Positions 1-8,127 of a DNA stretch of 64,000 bases are shown here, one piece after another. The position numbers and the translations under genes were made by a program. How positions within the stretch are numbered: position 1 is the first letter of the stretch; the number at the start of each line of letters is the position of its first letter. The notes beneath the pieces are model-generated. The model worked only from the letters and a program-made list of their open reading frames with translations, was not told where the DNA came from and searched no databases. Source of the DNA: Bryobacterales bacterium (GTDB taxonomy: Bacteria > Acidobacteriota > Terriglobia > Bryobacterales > Bryobacteraceae); NCBI GenBank assembly GCA_016789745.1, contig JAEUQF010000152.1:45724-109723 (forward strand), in the 5' to 3' direction.

Positions 1-65
1 AGGCTGAGAAGATCATAGCGGCGGCGAAGGCAGCGCAGGTCGGTCACGAAGAAGACGAGGAGTAA
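1..65 (+). CDS. C-terminal fragment of an unidentified protein
   Basis: The window opens inside a reading frame that ends at the TAA at 63-65. The visible 20 residues are alanine- and lysine-rich and end in an acidic tail (GHEEDEE). Nothing in this stretch identifies the family. An acidic tail after an Ala-rich helix occurs in NusA and many other proteins, so no function is assigned. A strong GC hairpin follows 15 bases after the stop. Confidence 0.5.
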   Translation, partial: AEKIIAAAKAAQVGHEEDEE

Positions 66-80
66 CGGAGTTTGTCACAT

Positions 81-112
81 ACGGGCGTCCGCGGGTTGAC
101 CCGGGCGCCCGT
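81..112 (+). terminator. GC-rich hairpin after the first gene
   Basis: ACGGGCG at 81-87 pairs with CGCCCGT at 106-112, and the pairing continues inward (CCG with CGG) to give a stem of about 11 bp. There is no T-run behind it, so it is either a weak intrinsic terminator or a transcript-end stabilising hairpin. Confidence 0.35.
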
Positions 113-184
113 ACGGTGTAGAGTCAGAGATTCCGCGATGTAAATGCAGGGATTGCGAACGTTAATACTCAGAGCACGCAAGGG

Positions 185-1897
185 ATGATGAAGAATCTAG
201 CACCGCGTACGGCAGCAGCCCTCTTCCTTATGTCCTGTTTCGTGTGGTCCGGATGCAGCCAGGGGCTGCGCCAGGATGCGTTTCGAAGCAGTTTCCTTCC
301 GCCCTCCCCAAACAAGACGACGGCCGTGGCAGCGGTAAGCACCGCCCCCACCGGCAGTGTCAGCAGCAGCAGGGATTCCGCCGTGGATGCCCCGCCGGTG
401 CTGGTGCATACGTCCTCTGGACCGCGGGAGTTGCCGAAGTTTATTCCGCTGGAGCCGCGGGTGCCGCCACGTCCGCAGTTGGACGGACGAATCCGGCGGG
501 CCGAGGAGCGGTTCGAGGCCGGCAAGCGGCTGTACCTGCAAGGGGAGTTCGCCGCGGCGCGGACAGAGTTCGATACTGCGATCGAGCTGCTGCTGGCATC
601 ACCGGAAGCCGCCCCGGACCGGGCGTTGATGGAAAAGAAGTTGGAACAGATGGTGGATAGGATCCACCGTTACGACATTGACGGCTTGGGCGCGGGCAGC
701 GAGGAGACCGGCGTTGCCTATGACAAGAATCCCCTGCAGGATATTCTGGAGCTGACGTTTCCGATCGATCCGTCGTTGAAAAACAAGGTACGGGAGCAGT
801 TGCTGGCAACGGCTTCGCAGTTGCCGCTGGAGATGAACGACGAGGTGATCCGGTACATCAACTTCTTTACCAGCGAGCGCGGGAAGCGAACGATCGTGGC
901 GGGGTTGAAGCGGTCAGGCCGGTATCGCGACATGATTCTGCGGATTCTGAGCGAAGAAGGCGTGCCGCAGGAATTGATCCACTTGGCGCAGGCCGAATCG
1001 GGCTTCCTGCCGCGGGCCCTCTCGTGGGCGTCGGCGGCCGGGATGTGGCAGTTCGTGGCCTATCGCGGACGGGAGTATGGGCTGAACCAGAGCCCTTATT
1101 TGGATGAACGCCTGGACCCGGAGAAGGCGACGCGGGCCGGAGCGCGGCATCTGCGGGATTTGTATCATCAGTTCGGCGACTGGTATCTGGCGATGGCGGC
1201 GTATAACTGCGGTCCCGGATGTGTCGCGCGGGCGGTGGAACGCACCGGATATGCCGATTTCTGGGAGTTGCGGCGGCGCAACGCAATCCCGCGCGAGACA
1301 ACGAACTACGTGCCGATTATCGTGGCGATGACCATTATGGTCAAGAACGCCAAGGATTACGGCATTGAAGACGTCCAGTTCGACGATGCGATCGTTTACG
1401 ACACCGTACCCATGACGGCGGCGACCTCGCTGACGCTGGCGGCGGATCTGCTGGACATGCCGGTGGCGGAGTTGCGGGAGTTGAATCCATCGCTGCTCAA
1501 GGACATTGCGCCGGCCGGATATGGGCTGCGCGTGCCGCGCGGCAACAGTCCGGTGCTGACAGCAGCGTTGCAGAACGTGCCGGCAGAGCGCCGCACGACG
1601 ATGCGGACCCATCGCGTGCAGGCGGGCGAGACGGCGGCGACGATCGCCAAGCGTTATCGGACGGGCACGGCCAGTTTGCTGGCGTTGAACAAGGCCTCGG
1701 TGGAGGACTTGGCGGAAGGCGACCTGGTGGTTGTCCCCGCGGCTCCCGTAGTAAAAGCGGCGGCAGCGCGCAAAGCGCCGGCGCGGCGCGCGGCAAGCAG
1801 TTGGAAGAAAAGCGCGGCGCCGAGTGCGCGCAACGCGCGTCCCACAGCACCGCGGCGCACCGCTGGGGCTCCGGTAGCAGCGCGGACGCGGCGGTAA
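185..1897 (+). CDS. Lipoprotein lytic murein transglycosylase with LysM domain (MltD-like)
   Basis: Predicted exported peptidoglycan lytic transglycosylase of 570 aa. The N-terminus is a lipoprotein-type signal with the lipobox-like run WSGC (Cys24). A lysozyme-like SLT domain covers roughly residues 245-400. Its motif AESGFLPRALS carries the expected catalytic Glu at about 271, followed by the AAGMWQF and AAYNCGPG elements typical of the family. A single LysM peptidoglycan-binding domain lies at about 476-525, and the last 45 residues are an Ala/Arg/Lys-rich tail. Order and length match MltD-type enzymes, which cleave the MurNAc-GlcNAc bond with formation of anhydroMurNAc. Two ATGs are adjacent (185 and 188) behind a short AAGGG; either may start translation. 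The gene stands alone on the plus strand. Confidence 0.9.
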   Translation: MMKNLAPRTAAALFLMSCFVWSGCSQGLRQDAFRSSFLPPSPNKTTAVAAVSTAPTGSVSSSRDSAVDAPPVLVHTSSGPRELPKFIPLEPRVPPRPQLDGRIRRAEERFEAGKRLYLQGEFAAARTEFDTAIELLLASPEAAPDRALMEKKLEQMVDRIHRYDIDGLGAGSEETGVAYDKNPLQDILELTFPIDPSLKNKVREQLLATASQLPLEMNDEVIRYINFFTSERGKRTIVAGLKRSGRYRDMILRILSEEGVPQELIHLAQAESGFLPRALSWASAAGMWQFVAYRGREYGLNQSPYLDERLDPEKATRAGARHLRDLYHQFGDWYLAMAAYNCGPGCVARAVERTGYADFWELRRRNAIPRETTNYVPIIVAMTIMVKNAKDYGIEDVQFDDAIVYDTVPMTAATSLTLAADLLDMPVAELRELNPSLLKDIAPAGYGLRVPRGNSPVLTAALQNVPAERRTTMRTHRVQAGETAATIAKRYRTGTASLLALNKASVEDLAEGDLVVVPAAPVVKAAAARKAPARRAASSWKKSAAPSARNARPTAPRRTAGAPVAARTRR

Positions 1898-1968
1898 AGA
1901 GCGGCATTTCGGGGCTGTCTGCGAGTGCACGCAGCCTCACAAAATTACATTGGTTTTCGGGGACCCTC

Positions 1969-1996
1969 TTGCGCTCGCCGTAAAACGGTGTATTCT
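1969..1996 (+). promoter_or_regulatory. Candidate sigma-70 promoter of the H1-like gene
   Basis: TTGCGC (1969-1974) and TATTCT (1991-1996) are separated by 16 bases and resemble -35 and -10 boxes. Transcription would begin near 2003, so the ATG at 1998 could not be the start codon. An almost leaderless start at 2007, or the ATG at 2031, would be favoured. Confidence 0.35.
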
Positions 1997-2006
1997 GATG
2001 GTGACC

Positions 2007-2750
2007 ATGCCCGAACAGAATGCTCACAAAATGTTTCGTTGCTCGCCCGTCGATGATGGGATGGACGACTTCGAATACACGGAGGAGCACGTCGAGCTCG
2101 TCGCGGAAATCAAAGAGTACAGCTACGGAGAGGATGACGAAGAACTGATGGAAGAGGAAATCAAAAACGCTACCGTCTCTGATGCGTCCGAGCCGGTCCG
2201 TGCGGCGATGGCCGCATCCGATCAGGACATGGATGACGTGTCCGGGCCCGATCCTTCAGAGACCGACGACGAAGCCTTGCTCGATGAGGCCGACGAGGAC
2301 GACGACGACCTCGACGAGGAAGACGACGAGGACGCGACGGGCGCGTCCGGGGACGCAGAGCCAGTAGTAGCGGAAGCTGCGGACAAGGAAGAAACCAAGG
2401 AGCCGCCGGCTGCCAAGGTACCGGCAAAAAAGGCTCCCAAGAAGGCGGCAAAGAAAGCCCCGGCCAAGAAAGCAGCAAAGAAGGCCCCGGCCAAGAAGGC
2501 CGCCGCAAAAAAGGCTCCGGCCAAGAAAGTAATCTCTAAGAAAACTGTGAAAAACGCAACCAAGACAGCTCCTGCCAAGAAGGCTCCCGCGAAGAAGGCT
2601 CCGGCCAAGAAAGCGCCTGCAAAGAAGGCGGCACCCGCCAAGAAGGCACCGGCTAAAAAGGCGGTGGTAAAGAAGGCTGTGAAGGCTCCGGCCAAGAAGG
2701 CGCCCGCCAAGAAAGCACCGGCGAAGAAGGCGGCTGCCAAGAAGCGCTAA
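2007..2750 (+). CDS. Histone H1-like protein with acidic N-half and Lys/Ala/Pro-repeat tail
   Basis: About 247 aa with two opposite halves. Residues 1 to about 125 are strongly acidic, with Asp/Glu runs from about residue 85. From about 135 to the end the chain is built from repeats of the type [11 protein letters not shown] with almost no other residues, ending in KKR. The tail is typical of bacterial H1-like/AlgP-type nucleoid proteins and is expected to be disordered and to bind DNA or RNA. The acidic half may mask the tail or recruit a partner. The frame is open upstream to a TTG at 1950, but no good ribosome site supports that. ATGs at 1998, 2007 and 2031 are possible, and 2007 is chosen because of the candidate promoter. 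A good intrinsic terminator follows. Function in chromosome organisation is inferred from composition only. Confidence 0.75.
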   Translation: MPEQNAHKMFRCSPVDDGMDDFEYTEEHVELVAEIKEYSYGEDDEELMEEEIKNATVSDASEPVRAAMAASDQDMDDVSGPDPSETDDEALLDEADEDDDDLDEEDDEDATGASGDAEPVVAEAADKEETKEPPAAKVPAKKAPKKAAKKAPAKKAAKKAPAKKAAAKKAPAKKVISKKTVKNATKTAPAKKAPAKKAPAKKAPAKKAAPAKKAPAKKAVVKKAVKAPAKKAPAKKAPAKKAAAKKR

Positions 2751-2790
2751 CAACGGGCGAACGAAGTTCTTCCCTAACGTAGAAACTGCC

Positions 2791-2832
2791 AGGGGTATCG
2801 GATCGGAAAGGATCCGGTACCCCTTTCGTTTT
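2791..2832 (+). terminator. Intrinsic terminator behind the H1-like gene
   Basis: AGGGGTATCGGATC (2791-2804) pairs with GATCCGGTACCCCT (2811-2824) across a 6-base loop with one G-T pair. TTCGTTTT follows immediately. This is a classic Rho-independent terminator layout. Confidence 0.85.
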
Positions 2833-2878
2833 ATGAGCATAGAGCGATGGTGCGCGGCTTGCATACTGAACGGGCAAC

Positions 2879-4012
2879 ATGGCAACCGCTACGGTATTAA
2901 ATGACCAGTTGGAACGGCTGGCAAACTTTGAACCGACGACGTTCCCTGTATTGAGCCTGTATCTGGATACACGCGCCAACGAACATGGACGAGACAACTT
3001 CGGAGTGTTCTTGCGCCAGGAGCTGGCGCAGAAGGCGGCGAGCTTTCCGAAGCGGTCAAGCGACCGGGAGAGTTTCGACCAGGATGCCGCGCGCATTGAG
3101 GAATGGGTGCGCACGGAGTTGCAGGCATCGGCCAATGGGGCGGTGATTTTTGCCTGCGCGGGAGCGGACCTGTTTGAAGCGATGCAATTAGAAGTGCCGG
3201 TGGGCGAGAGCCGACTGTATGTTTCGCACGCCCCACATCTCTACCATTTGACGCGCATTCAGGATCAATATCCGCGCTATGTGGCGGTGGTGGCCGATAC
3301 GAACCGGGCACGGATCTTTGTGTTTGGGCTGCGGACAGTGGAGACGGCGACCACGGTGGAGAGTCCAAAGTCGAAGCGGGTCAGCGCGGGTGGGTGGAGC
3401 CAGGCCCGGTACCAGCGGCACGTGGAGAACTTCCGCGAACAGCACGTCAAGGAAGTCATGGACCTGCTGGAGCGCATCGTATTGGACGAGGGCATCGACA
3501 AGGTCGTGTTCGCTGGCGACGACGTGTTGACGTCGTACCTGCGCGAGCAGATGACGCAGGAGATCTCGAAGCGCTTCGTGGATATCTTGAAGCTGGACAT
3601 GACGACGCCGGAGCACGAGGTGTTGCAGACGACCTTGGAGGCCATCCGGCAGAAGGATGAGGAGGAGGATCGCGACAAGGTGGAGGCAATGCTGGGGGCT
3701 TGGCGGTCCGGCGGACTGGGTGCGGCGGGATTCAAAGAAGTGATGAAGGCGCTGGCGAACGGGCAGGTGGAGGAGTTGTTCGTCAGCGAGAGCATTGAGC
3801 GCGAGCATCCGGAGCCGGAACCGGTGGACGCGGCGGTGCTGCCGCACCTGGAGACGGTTCGTGAGCCGAACGCTCGCAAGCAGGACGTGTTCGTCGCCGA
3901 TGAACTGGTGACGCGGGCCAAGCAGACCGGGGCGAAGGTGACGATTGTGGAGGATCGCAGTCTGCTCGAGGGCGTAGAGGGCGTCGGAGCGACGCTGCGG
4001 TTCCGGTTGTAG
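2879..4012 (+). CDS. baeRF-type (bacterial eRF1/Vms1-like) protein
   Basis: A 377-aa cytosolic protein. The opening [19 protein letters not shown] is characteristic of the bacterial archaeo-eukaryotic release factor (baeRF) families related to Vms1/ANKZF1. The middle part (about 135-260) has an RNase H-like/eRF1 domain 2 look: [15 protein letters not shown], then a basic helix ending in [15 protein letters not shown] and KVVFAGDDV. The last 60 residues look like the L7Ae-like eRF1 domain 3 ([20 protein letters not shown]). Relatives are thought to act on peptidyl-tRNA in stalled ribosomes or to mimic release factors; this is family knowledge and not shown here. The exact baeRF subfamily cannot be fixed by eye. 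A 59-aa basic protein starts 22 bases downstream and is probably co-transcribed. Confidence 0.75.
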   Translation: MATATVLNDQLERLANFEPTTFPVLSLYLDTRANEHGRDNFGVFLRQELAQKAASFPKRSSDRESFDQDAARIEEWVRTELQASANGAVIFACAGADLFEAMQLEVPVGESRLYVSHAPHLYHLTRIQDQYPRYVAVVADTNRARIFVFGLRTVETATTVESPKSKRVSAGGWSQARYQRHVENFREQHVKEVMDLLERIVLDEGIDKVVFAGDDVLTSYLREQMTQEISKRFVDILKLDMTTPEHEVLQTTLEAIRQKDEEEDRDKVEAMLGAWRSGGLGAAGFKEVMKALANGQVEELFVSESIEREHPEPEPVDAAVLPHLETVREPNARKQDVFVADELVTRAKQTGAKVTIVEDRSLLEGVEGVGATLRFRL

Positions 4013-4033
4013 TTTCTTGAGGAGGTAGGACAA

Positions 4034-4213
4034 ATGCCGAAGAACAACGTGGTGGCGGATCATTTCAAGGTGCGCGGGCGCATGCCGCAGGGGCGCGACG
4101 TGGCGCATGAGGTGGAGAAGCAGCAGTACGGGCAGACGGAGAAAGCGGCCGGGCCGAAGGGGAAAGTGACGAAAGCGGCGCCCAAGGGGTCAGGGCCGAA
4201 GGCCGGCAGGTAG
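4034..4213 (+). CDS. Small basic protein of 59 aa, unknown
   Basis: An ATG at 4034 follows a strong GAGGAGGT Shine-Dalgarno at about 4019-4026. The frame runs to the TAG at 4211-4213. The product is basic and Gly/Lys/Pro-rich, especially in the second half (GPKGKVTKAAPKGSGPKAGR), with no membrane segment, Cys pair or recognised domain. It is likely disordered. It sits 22 bases behind the baeRF gene in the same direction and 41 bases before RNase P RNA, so it is probably the last gene of the baeRF transcript. Its spacing and ribosome site make it a better candidate than most short frames, but coding is not proven. Confidence 0.6.
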   Translation: MPKNNVVADHFKVRGRMPQGRDVAHEVEKQQYGQTEKAAGPKGKVTKAAPKGSGPKAGR

Positions 4214-4254
4214 AGATGGCTCCGATGGGGCATGGGGCGGTAGACTAAAGACTA

Positions 4255-4654
4255 GGAACCTGCCGGACAGGCAGTCGCGGGGGCTTCGAAGCCGGCAACG
4301 GCATTGCGGCCCGCGAGGAAAGTCCGGTCTCCGTAGGGCAGCGTGCCGGTTAACGGCCGGGGGGATCCGCCTCAAGGCGGGTTTTACGGAAAGTGCCACA
4401 GAAAATATACCGCCCGGGCTGCGGCTTGGGTAAGGGTGAAAAGGTGCGGTAAGAGCGCACCGCGCCGGGAGCAATTCCGGTGGCAGGGAAAACCCCACGC
4501 GGAGTAAGACCAAATAGGGGAGAAGGGGCGGCCCGCCCTGTTCGACTTCCGGGTAGGTTGCTTGAGCCGGGTAGAGATACACGGCCTAGAGGAATGACTG
4601 CCACCTTTCTCACTGAGGAAGGCACAGAAACCGGCTTATCGTCCGGCAGGTTCC
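4255..4654 (+). ncRNA. rnpB: RNase P RNA, bacterial A type
   Basis: Catalytic RNA that removes 5' leaders from tRNA precursors. The first 14 bases (4255-4268) are the exact complement of the last 14 (4641-4654), giving the closing P1 helix. Conserved core blocks are in order: GAGGAAAGTCCGG near 4315, ACAGAAAATACCGCC near 4400, GGTAAGGGTGAAAAGGTGCGGTAAGAG (short pieces recognised in order) near 4430-4460, AAACCCCA near 4490, AGAGGAATGACTGCC near 4589, and ACAGAAACCGGCTTA near 4624. Its 400 bases are a usual size for type A. A TAGACT at 4241-4246, eight bases before the 5' end, is a plausible -10 box, but I see no convincing -35. Reading frames that cross this interval are spurious. Confidence 0.95.
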
Positions 4655-4668
4655 GATATTCTGACAGT

Positions 4669-5130
4669 ATGGCGATGCCGATGGAAGCCGAGGCTGGACT
4701 GCGCTTCACGTGCCAGGCGGGCTGTACAACGTGCTGCCGGCAGCCCGGGTGGGTCTACGTAAGCCGAGAGGATGTGGACCGCGCGGCGGCCTTCTTGGGC
4801 ATGCCAGTGGCGGAGTTCGAAGACAGATATGTGGTGAAGTTCCGGCACCGGATGCGGTTGCGGAAGCCTGAGCGCGAACAGTGTCCATTTCTCGAAGAAG
4901 CGGGGTGCCGCATCCACCCGGCCAAGCCCACGCAATGCCGGCTGTTTCCGTTCTGGCCGGAGTTGGTGGAGGAGCGGGAAAACTGGATGAAGGCCGGGGA
5001 TTATTGCCCAGGAATCGGACAGGGTCCGTTGATTCAGATTGGAACGGCGCTCGAAACGGCACACCAAATGAGAACAGCGTATCCGGAACTGTACGAGGGG
5101 AGCGGCGAGAAACCGGCGCCAAAATCCTAG
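4669..5130 (+). CDS. YkgJ-family cysteine-cluster (metal-binding) protein
   Basis: A 153-aa protein of the YkgJ/CxxCxxCC family, predicted to chelate zinc or an iron-sulphur cluster. The first cluster is CQAGCTTCC (Cys15, 19, 22, 23), and the second is CPFLEEAGCRIHPAKPTQC with its spaced Cys and His, followed by the family-typical RLFPFWP. Function is unknown for most members. The frame is open well upstream into rnpB. The start must lie after 4654, and ATG 4669 is the first; ATGs at 4675 and 4681 are alternatives. A hairpin overlaps the stop codon and the flagellar genes begin 33 bases later, so read-through into that operon is possible. Confidence 0.85.
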   Translation: MAMPMEAEAGLRFTCQAGCTTCCRQPGWVYVSREDVDRAAAFLGMPVAEFEDRYVVKFRHRMRLRKPEREQCPFLEEAGCRIHPAKPTQCRLFPFWPELVEERENWMKAGDYCPGIGQGPLIQIGTALETAHQMRTAYPELYEGSGEKPAPKS

Positions 5131-5157
5131 CAAAACGGCAGGTTTCTGCCATTTTGC
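5130..5157 (+). terminator. Hairpin between the YkgJ gene and flgB
   Basis: GCAAAACGGCAG (5130-5141) and CTGCCATTTTGC (5146-5157) form a 12-bp stem with one mismatch around a 4-base loop. The 3' arm contains TTTT. It can be a terminator, with A and T tracts on both strands, or a leader structure of flgB, whose TTG start is seven bases away. Confidence 0.45.
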
Positions 5158-5163
5158 GAGGGA

Positions 5164-5556
5164 TTGTACAGGGTGGCACGAGGCGTGCTTCAGCAACAGC
5201 AGCCTATGTTGGAGCATATCGCCGCCAAGTACGAAAACTATATGAACCTGCTCGGGACGCGACAGAAACTGGTCGCCTCGAACCTGGCGAATCTGGACAC
5301 TCCGGGATACAAGACGCGCGACATCGACTTCCAGTACGAATTGCTGAGCCGCATTGCGGATGGATCGAAGGAAGAGAACGCGCCGCAAGTGGTGGAGCCG
5401 GACCTGCCCGCCCGTAACGATGGAAACAACGTCAACCTGGACCGCGAGACGCGGATGCTGGCCGAGAACAGCATCCGCTTCCAGATGGCGAGCCTGATGG
5501 CGCGCGGGGAGATCAAGCGGGTGCGGGCGGCCATCGAAGAAGGGAGGAACGCGTGA
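5164..5556 (+). CDS. flgB: Flagellar basal-body rod protein FlgB
   Basis: Proximal rod protein of about 130 aa, the usual FlgB length. The hallmark of the family is present near residues 33-50: RQKLVASNLANLDTPGYK, followed by RDIDF. The C-terminal half has the expected VNLDRETRMLAENSIRFQ helix that packs in the rod. The start is uncertain. TTG 5164 follows GAGGGA very closely, GTG 5173 is in frame, and ATG 5206 would give a 116-aa form. It overlaps flgC by 4 bases and opens a flagellar operon of eight genes, all on the plus strand. Confidence 0.93.
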   Translation: MYRVARGVLQQQQPMLEHIAAKYENYMNLLGTRQKLVASNLANLDTPGYKTRDIDFQYELLSRIADGSKEENAPQVVEPDLPARNDGNNVNLDRETRMLAENSIRFQMASLMARGEIKRVRAAIEEGRNA

Positions 5557-5990
5557 GCCTGTTCAATCTTCTTTCGGTCAGTGCGTCGGGAATGTCGGCG
5601 CAGCGGCTGCGGGCCGAGTTGCTGGTGGAGAACATGGCCAATGCCGAGACTACGCGGACGGCCGAAGGCGGGCCGTACCGGCGCAGGGATGCGGTGTTTG
5701 CGAGCCAGACGCAGGGTTCGCCGTTCTCAGGCGTCTTCGAAGAGGCGCTGGCGGAGCCTTCCGTCGGTGTGGAGGTGGCCGAAATCGTAGTGGACGACCG
5801 CGAGCCGGAGCTGCGGTATCAGCCGGGGCACCCGGATGCCAACGCCGACGGGTACGTGGCGTTTCCCAGGCTCAATCCGGCCGAAGAGATGGTGGACCTG
5901 CTGAGTGCGTCGCGGGGATATCAGGCGAACGTGGCCGCGATGACGGCGGTCAAGGATATGATCCACCGGTCGCTGGACCTGATGCGGTAG
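5553..5990 (+). CDS. flgC: Flagellar basal-body rod protein FlgC
   Basis: Second rod protein, 145 aa, with a GTG start overlapping the flgB stop by 4 bases, suggesting translational coupling. It shows the rod-family N-terminal signature (SVSASGMSAQRLRAELLVEN, then MANAETT) and the typical GYVAFPRLNPAEEMVDLLSA stretch leading into the C-terminal helix with RGYQANVAAM. It assembles with FlgB, FlgF, FlgG and FliE in the periplasmic rod. The other rod genes are not in this window. Confidence 0.95.
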   Translation: MSLFNLLSVSASGMSAQRLRAELLVENMANAETTRTAEGGPYRRRDAVFASQTQGSPFSGVFEEALAEPSVGVEVAEIVVDDREPELRYQPGHPDANADGYVAFPRLNPAEEMVDLLSASRGYQANVAAMTAVKDMIHRSLDLMR

Positions 5991-6004
5991 AAGGAGGGCT
6001 CTCG

Positions 6005-6307
6005 GTGATGATTGACCCTATAAAACCCATCGGCCCGGCGCCTTCGGTGGATTCCATCCAGTTATCGCCGGCGGCGAAGAAGGCTTCGAACCCGTTCAGC
6101 GACATGTTCCAGAATGCGGTGGATCGGGTGGAGCTGTCGCAGCAGCAGTCCGAGGAGAAGACCAATCGATTGCTGCGAGGTGAAGATCAGGACCTGCATG
6201 AGGTCATCCTGGCGGGCCAGCGTGCCGACCTTGAGTTCCAGTATTTTCTCCAGACACGGAACAAGGTGGTGCAGGCTTACCAGGAAATCATGCGGATGCA
6301 GTTGTGA
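6005..6307 (+). CDS. fliE: Flagellar hook-basal body protein FliE
   Basis: Adaptor between the FliF MS-ring and the rod, 100 aa, a normal size. The C-terminal part carries the family signature: DLHEVILAGQRADLEFQYF, then TRNKVVQAYQEIMRMQL at the very end. Two adjacent ATGs (6005, 6008) are possible starts. It lies 14 bases after flgC and 14 before fliF, matching the flgB-flgC-fliE-fliF order common in bacteria. Confidence 0.93.
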   Translation: MMIDPIKPIGPAPSVDSIQLSPAAKKASNPFSDMFQNAVDRVELSQQQSEEKTNRLLRGEDQDLHEVILAGQRADLEFQYFLQTRNKVVQAYQEIMRMQL

Positions 6308-6321
6308 GGACGGAGTAGACG

Positions 6322-8124
6322 GTGGCGGTGCTCGAACAGCTCCGGATGTTGGTACAGAGCCTCAGCCGCAGGCAACAGATTCTGATTGTCGTGGTGACGG
6401 CCGTGGTGATCGGCGGCCTCTGGTTCTGGGTACGGAATAACCGGGAGAAGGACTTCAAGCCGTTGTTTACCGGTTTGGCGGCCGAAGACGCCAACCTGGT
6501 GGTGACGCGGCTGAAGGAAGCGAACGTGGAGTTCCGGCTGGCCGAGAACGGCGGTACGGTGCTGGTGCCATCCAAGCGGGTGGCCGAAACACGGCTTCTG
6601 GTGGCCGGAGCCGGTCTGCCGAAGACCGGGCGGCTGGGATTCGAGATTTTCGATAAGGCGAACTTTGGAGCGACGGACTTCGCCGAACAGGTGAATTACC
6701 GGCGGGCGTTGGAAGGAGAGCTGGAACGCAGCGTGATGTCCATCGCCGAGGTGGAACATGCGCGGGTGCATCTGACGTTTGCCAAGGATTCCGTATTCAG
6801 CGAGATGCGGCAGCCGGGTAAGGCAAGCGTGCTTTTGAAGCTGCGCCGAGATGCTCATCTTTCGCCTCGGAACGTGAAGGCCGTGAGCCATCTGGTGGCC
6901 AGCGCCGTAGAGGGGTTGACGCCCGAGGGCGTGACGGTGGTGGACATGCAGGGCAACCTGCTGAACAAGACCAAGGAAGAAGAGCAGCAACAGCAGCAGA
7001 TGTCGCCGGTGGAGTACCGGCAGAAGCTCGAGCGGGAGTTGATGGGGAAACTGCAGGGCACGCTCGAAGCGGTGCTGGGTCCGGAGCATTTCCGGGCCGG
7101 GGTTTCCGTGGAGGTGGATTTCTCCAACGGGGAGCAGAGCGAGGAGACCTTCGATCCGAACCGCAGCGTGATGGTGAACCAGCAGCGGAGCGAGGAGGTC
7201 GTGGCGCCGAACACCCAAGCCGGTGTTCCGGGGACCCCCTCGAATCTGCCGCGGCCGTATTCGCGCCCGGGCTCGTCGTCAAGCGCGGTGACGCGACGGA
7301 CCGAAAACATCGCTTACCAGACCAGCCGCGTGATTCGCAAGATGACGCTGCCGCAGGGAAACATCCGGCGGATTTCGGCGTCGGTGGTAGTGGACCAGCA
7401 GGTGCGCTGGGAGGGCTATGGGAGCAAGGCAAAGCGGATCCTGGAAGCGCCGAGCGAGGAGACCATCCAGAAGGTGAAGGACCTGGTTGCCGGGGCGATC
7501 GGTTTCAACCAGGAGCGTGGCGATCAGATTTTCATCGAGAGCCTGCCGTTTGAGTCGACGCTGGTGAAAGCGGTGCCGCCGCCGGAGCCGCCCAAGCCAG
7601 TGGTGCCACCTGGCGCAGCCGCACCGAAGCCGCAGGCTGGCCCGAATCCGATTTTGAAGTGGCTTGCCGATAAGGGGGTGAAGGTAAATCCCATGATCCT
7701 TATCGGTGGTGCCGTGGTGGTTCTATTACTGCTCGGCGGGCTGGGGTACGGAGCGCGCCGGTTCCTGTTGAAGCGGAAGAAGGGCAAGAAGGTCAAGCTC
7801 GACGAGAAGGGCGCGATCACGGCCGCGGCCGGCGCCGAACATGGAGCCGCCGGCGGCGAGCACAAGGCGGTCCACGGCGCCGCCGATAGCGCGGTGGTAA
7901 AGGCGCACGGGCAGCCGCATGCGGCGGAGGAACCGGACTTCGAGACCGTACGCCAGGAGCAGGAGCGGGCTGACCGTGAGTTGCTGGCGTCGATCGGGGT
8001 GCCGCAGTTAACGACGAAAAAGGCCGAGGTGCTGGTGCGCCACATCACGGACCAGGCCAAGCGCGATCCGATTGCGATGGCGCAGCTGATCCGGAGTTGG
8101 ATTACTGAGAAGGAGCAATTCTAA
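6322..8124 (+). CDS. fliF: Flagellar MS-ring protein FliF
   Basis: A 600-aa inner-membrane ring protein. One transmembrane helix lies near residues 20-38 (ILIVVVTAVVIGGLWFWV) and the second near 457-476 (MILIGGAVVVLLLLGGLGYG), enclosing the periplasmic ring-building motifs. Recognisable family blocks are FTGLAAEDANLVVTRLKEAN, AGLPKTGRLGFEIFDKANFG, and RRALEGELERSVMSIAEVEH followed by ARVHL. The cytosolic tail (about 500-600) ends in a segment expected to bind FliG. A Gln-rich run (EEEQQQQQ) lies near residue 223. The start is GTG 6322; fliG begins 3 bases after the stop. Confidence 0.95.
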   Translation: MAVLEQLRMLVQSLSRRQQILIVVVTAVVIGGLWFWVRNNREKDFKPLFTGLAAEDANLVVTRLKEANVEFRLAENGGTVLVPSKRVAETRLLVAGAGLPKTGRLGFEIFDKANFGATDFAEQVNYRRALEGELERSVMSIAEVEHARVHLTFAKDSVFSEMRQPGKASVLLKLRRDAHLSPRNVKAVSHLVASAVEGLTPEGVTVVDMQGNLLNKTKEEEQQQQQMSPVEYRQKLERELMGKLQGTLEAVLGPEHFRAGVSVEVDFSNGEQSEETFDPNRSVMVNQQRSEEVVAPNTQAGVPGTPSNLPRPYSRPGSSSSAVTRRTENIAYQTSRVIRKMTLPQGNIRRISASVVVDQQVRWEGYGSKAKRILEAPSEETIQKVKDLVAGAIGFNQERGDQIFIESLPFESTLVKAVPPPEPPKPVVPPGAAAPKPQAGPNPILKWLADKGVKVNPMILIGGAVVVLLLLGGLGYGARRFLLKRKKGKKVKLDEKGAITAAAGAEHGAAGGEHKAVHGAADSAVVKAHGQPHAAEEPDFETVRQEQERADRELLASIGVPQLTTKKAEVLVRHITDQAKRDPIAMAQLIRSWITEKEQF

Positions 8125-8127
8125 GAG

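Noticed and set aside
2400..2750. Repetitive DNA that might be taken for a CRISPR array or satellite
   Set aside because: The repeats are codons for AKKAP units within one reading frame, without constant-length repeats and unique spacers.
4480..4668. Upstream extension of the YkgJ-type frame
   Set aside because: It runs through the catalytic RNase P RNA; the conserved protein begins only after 4669.
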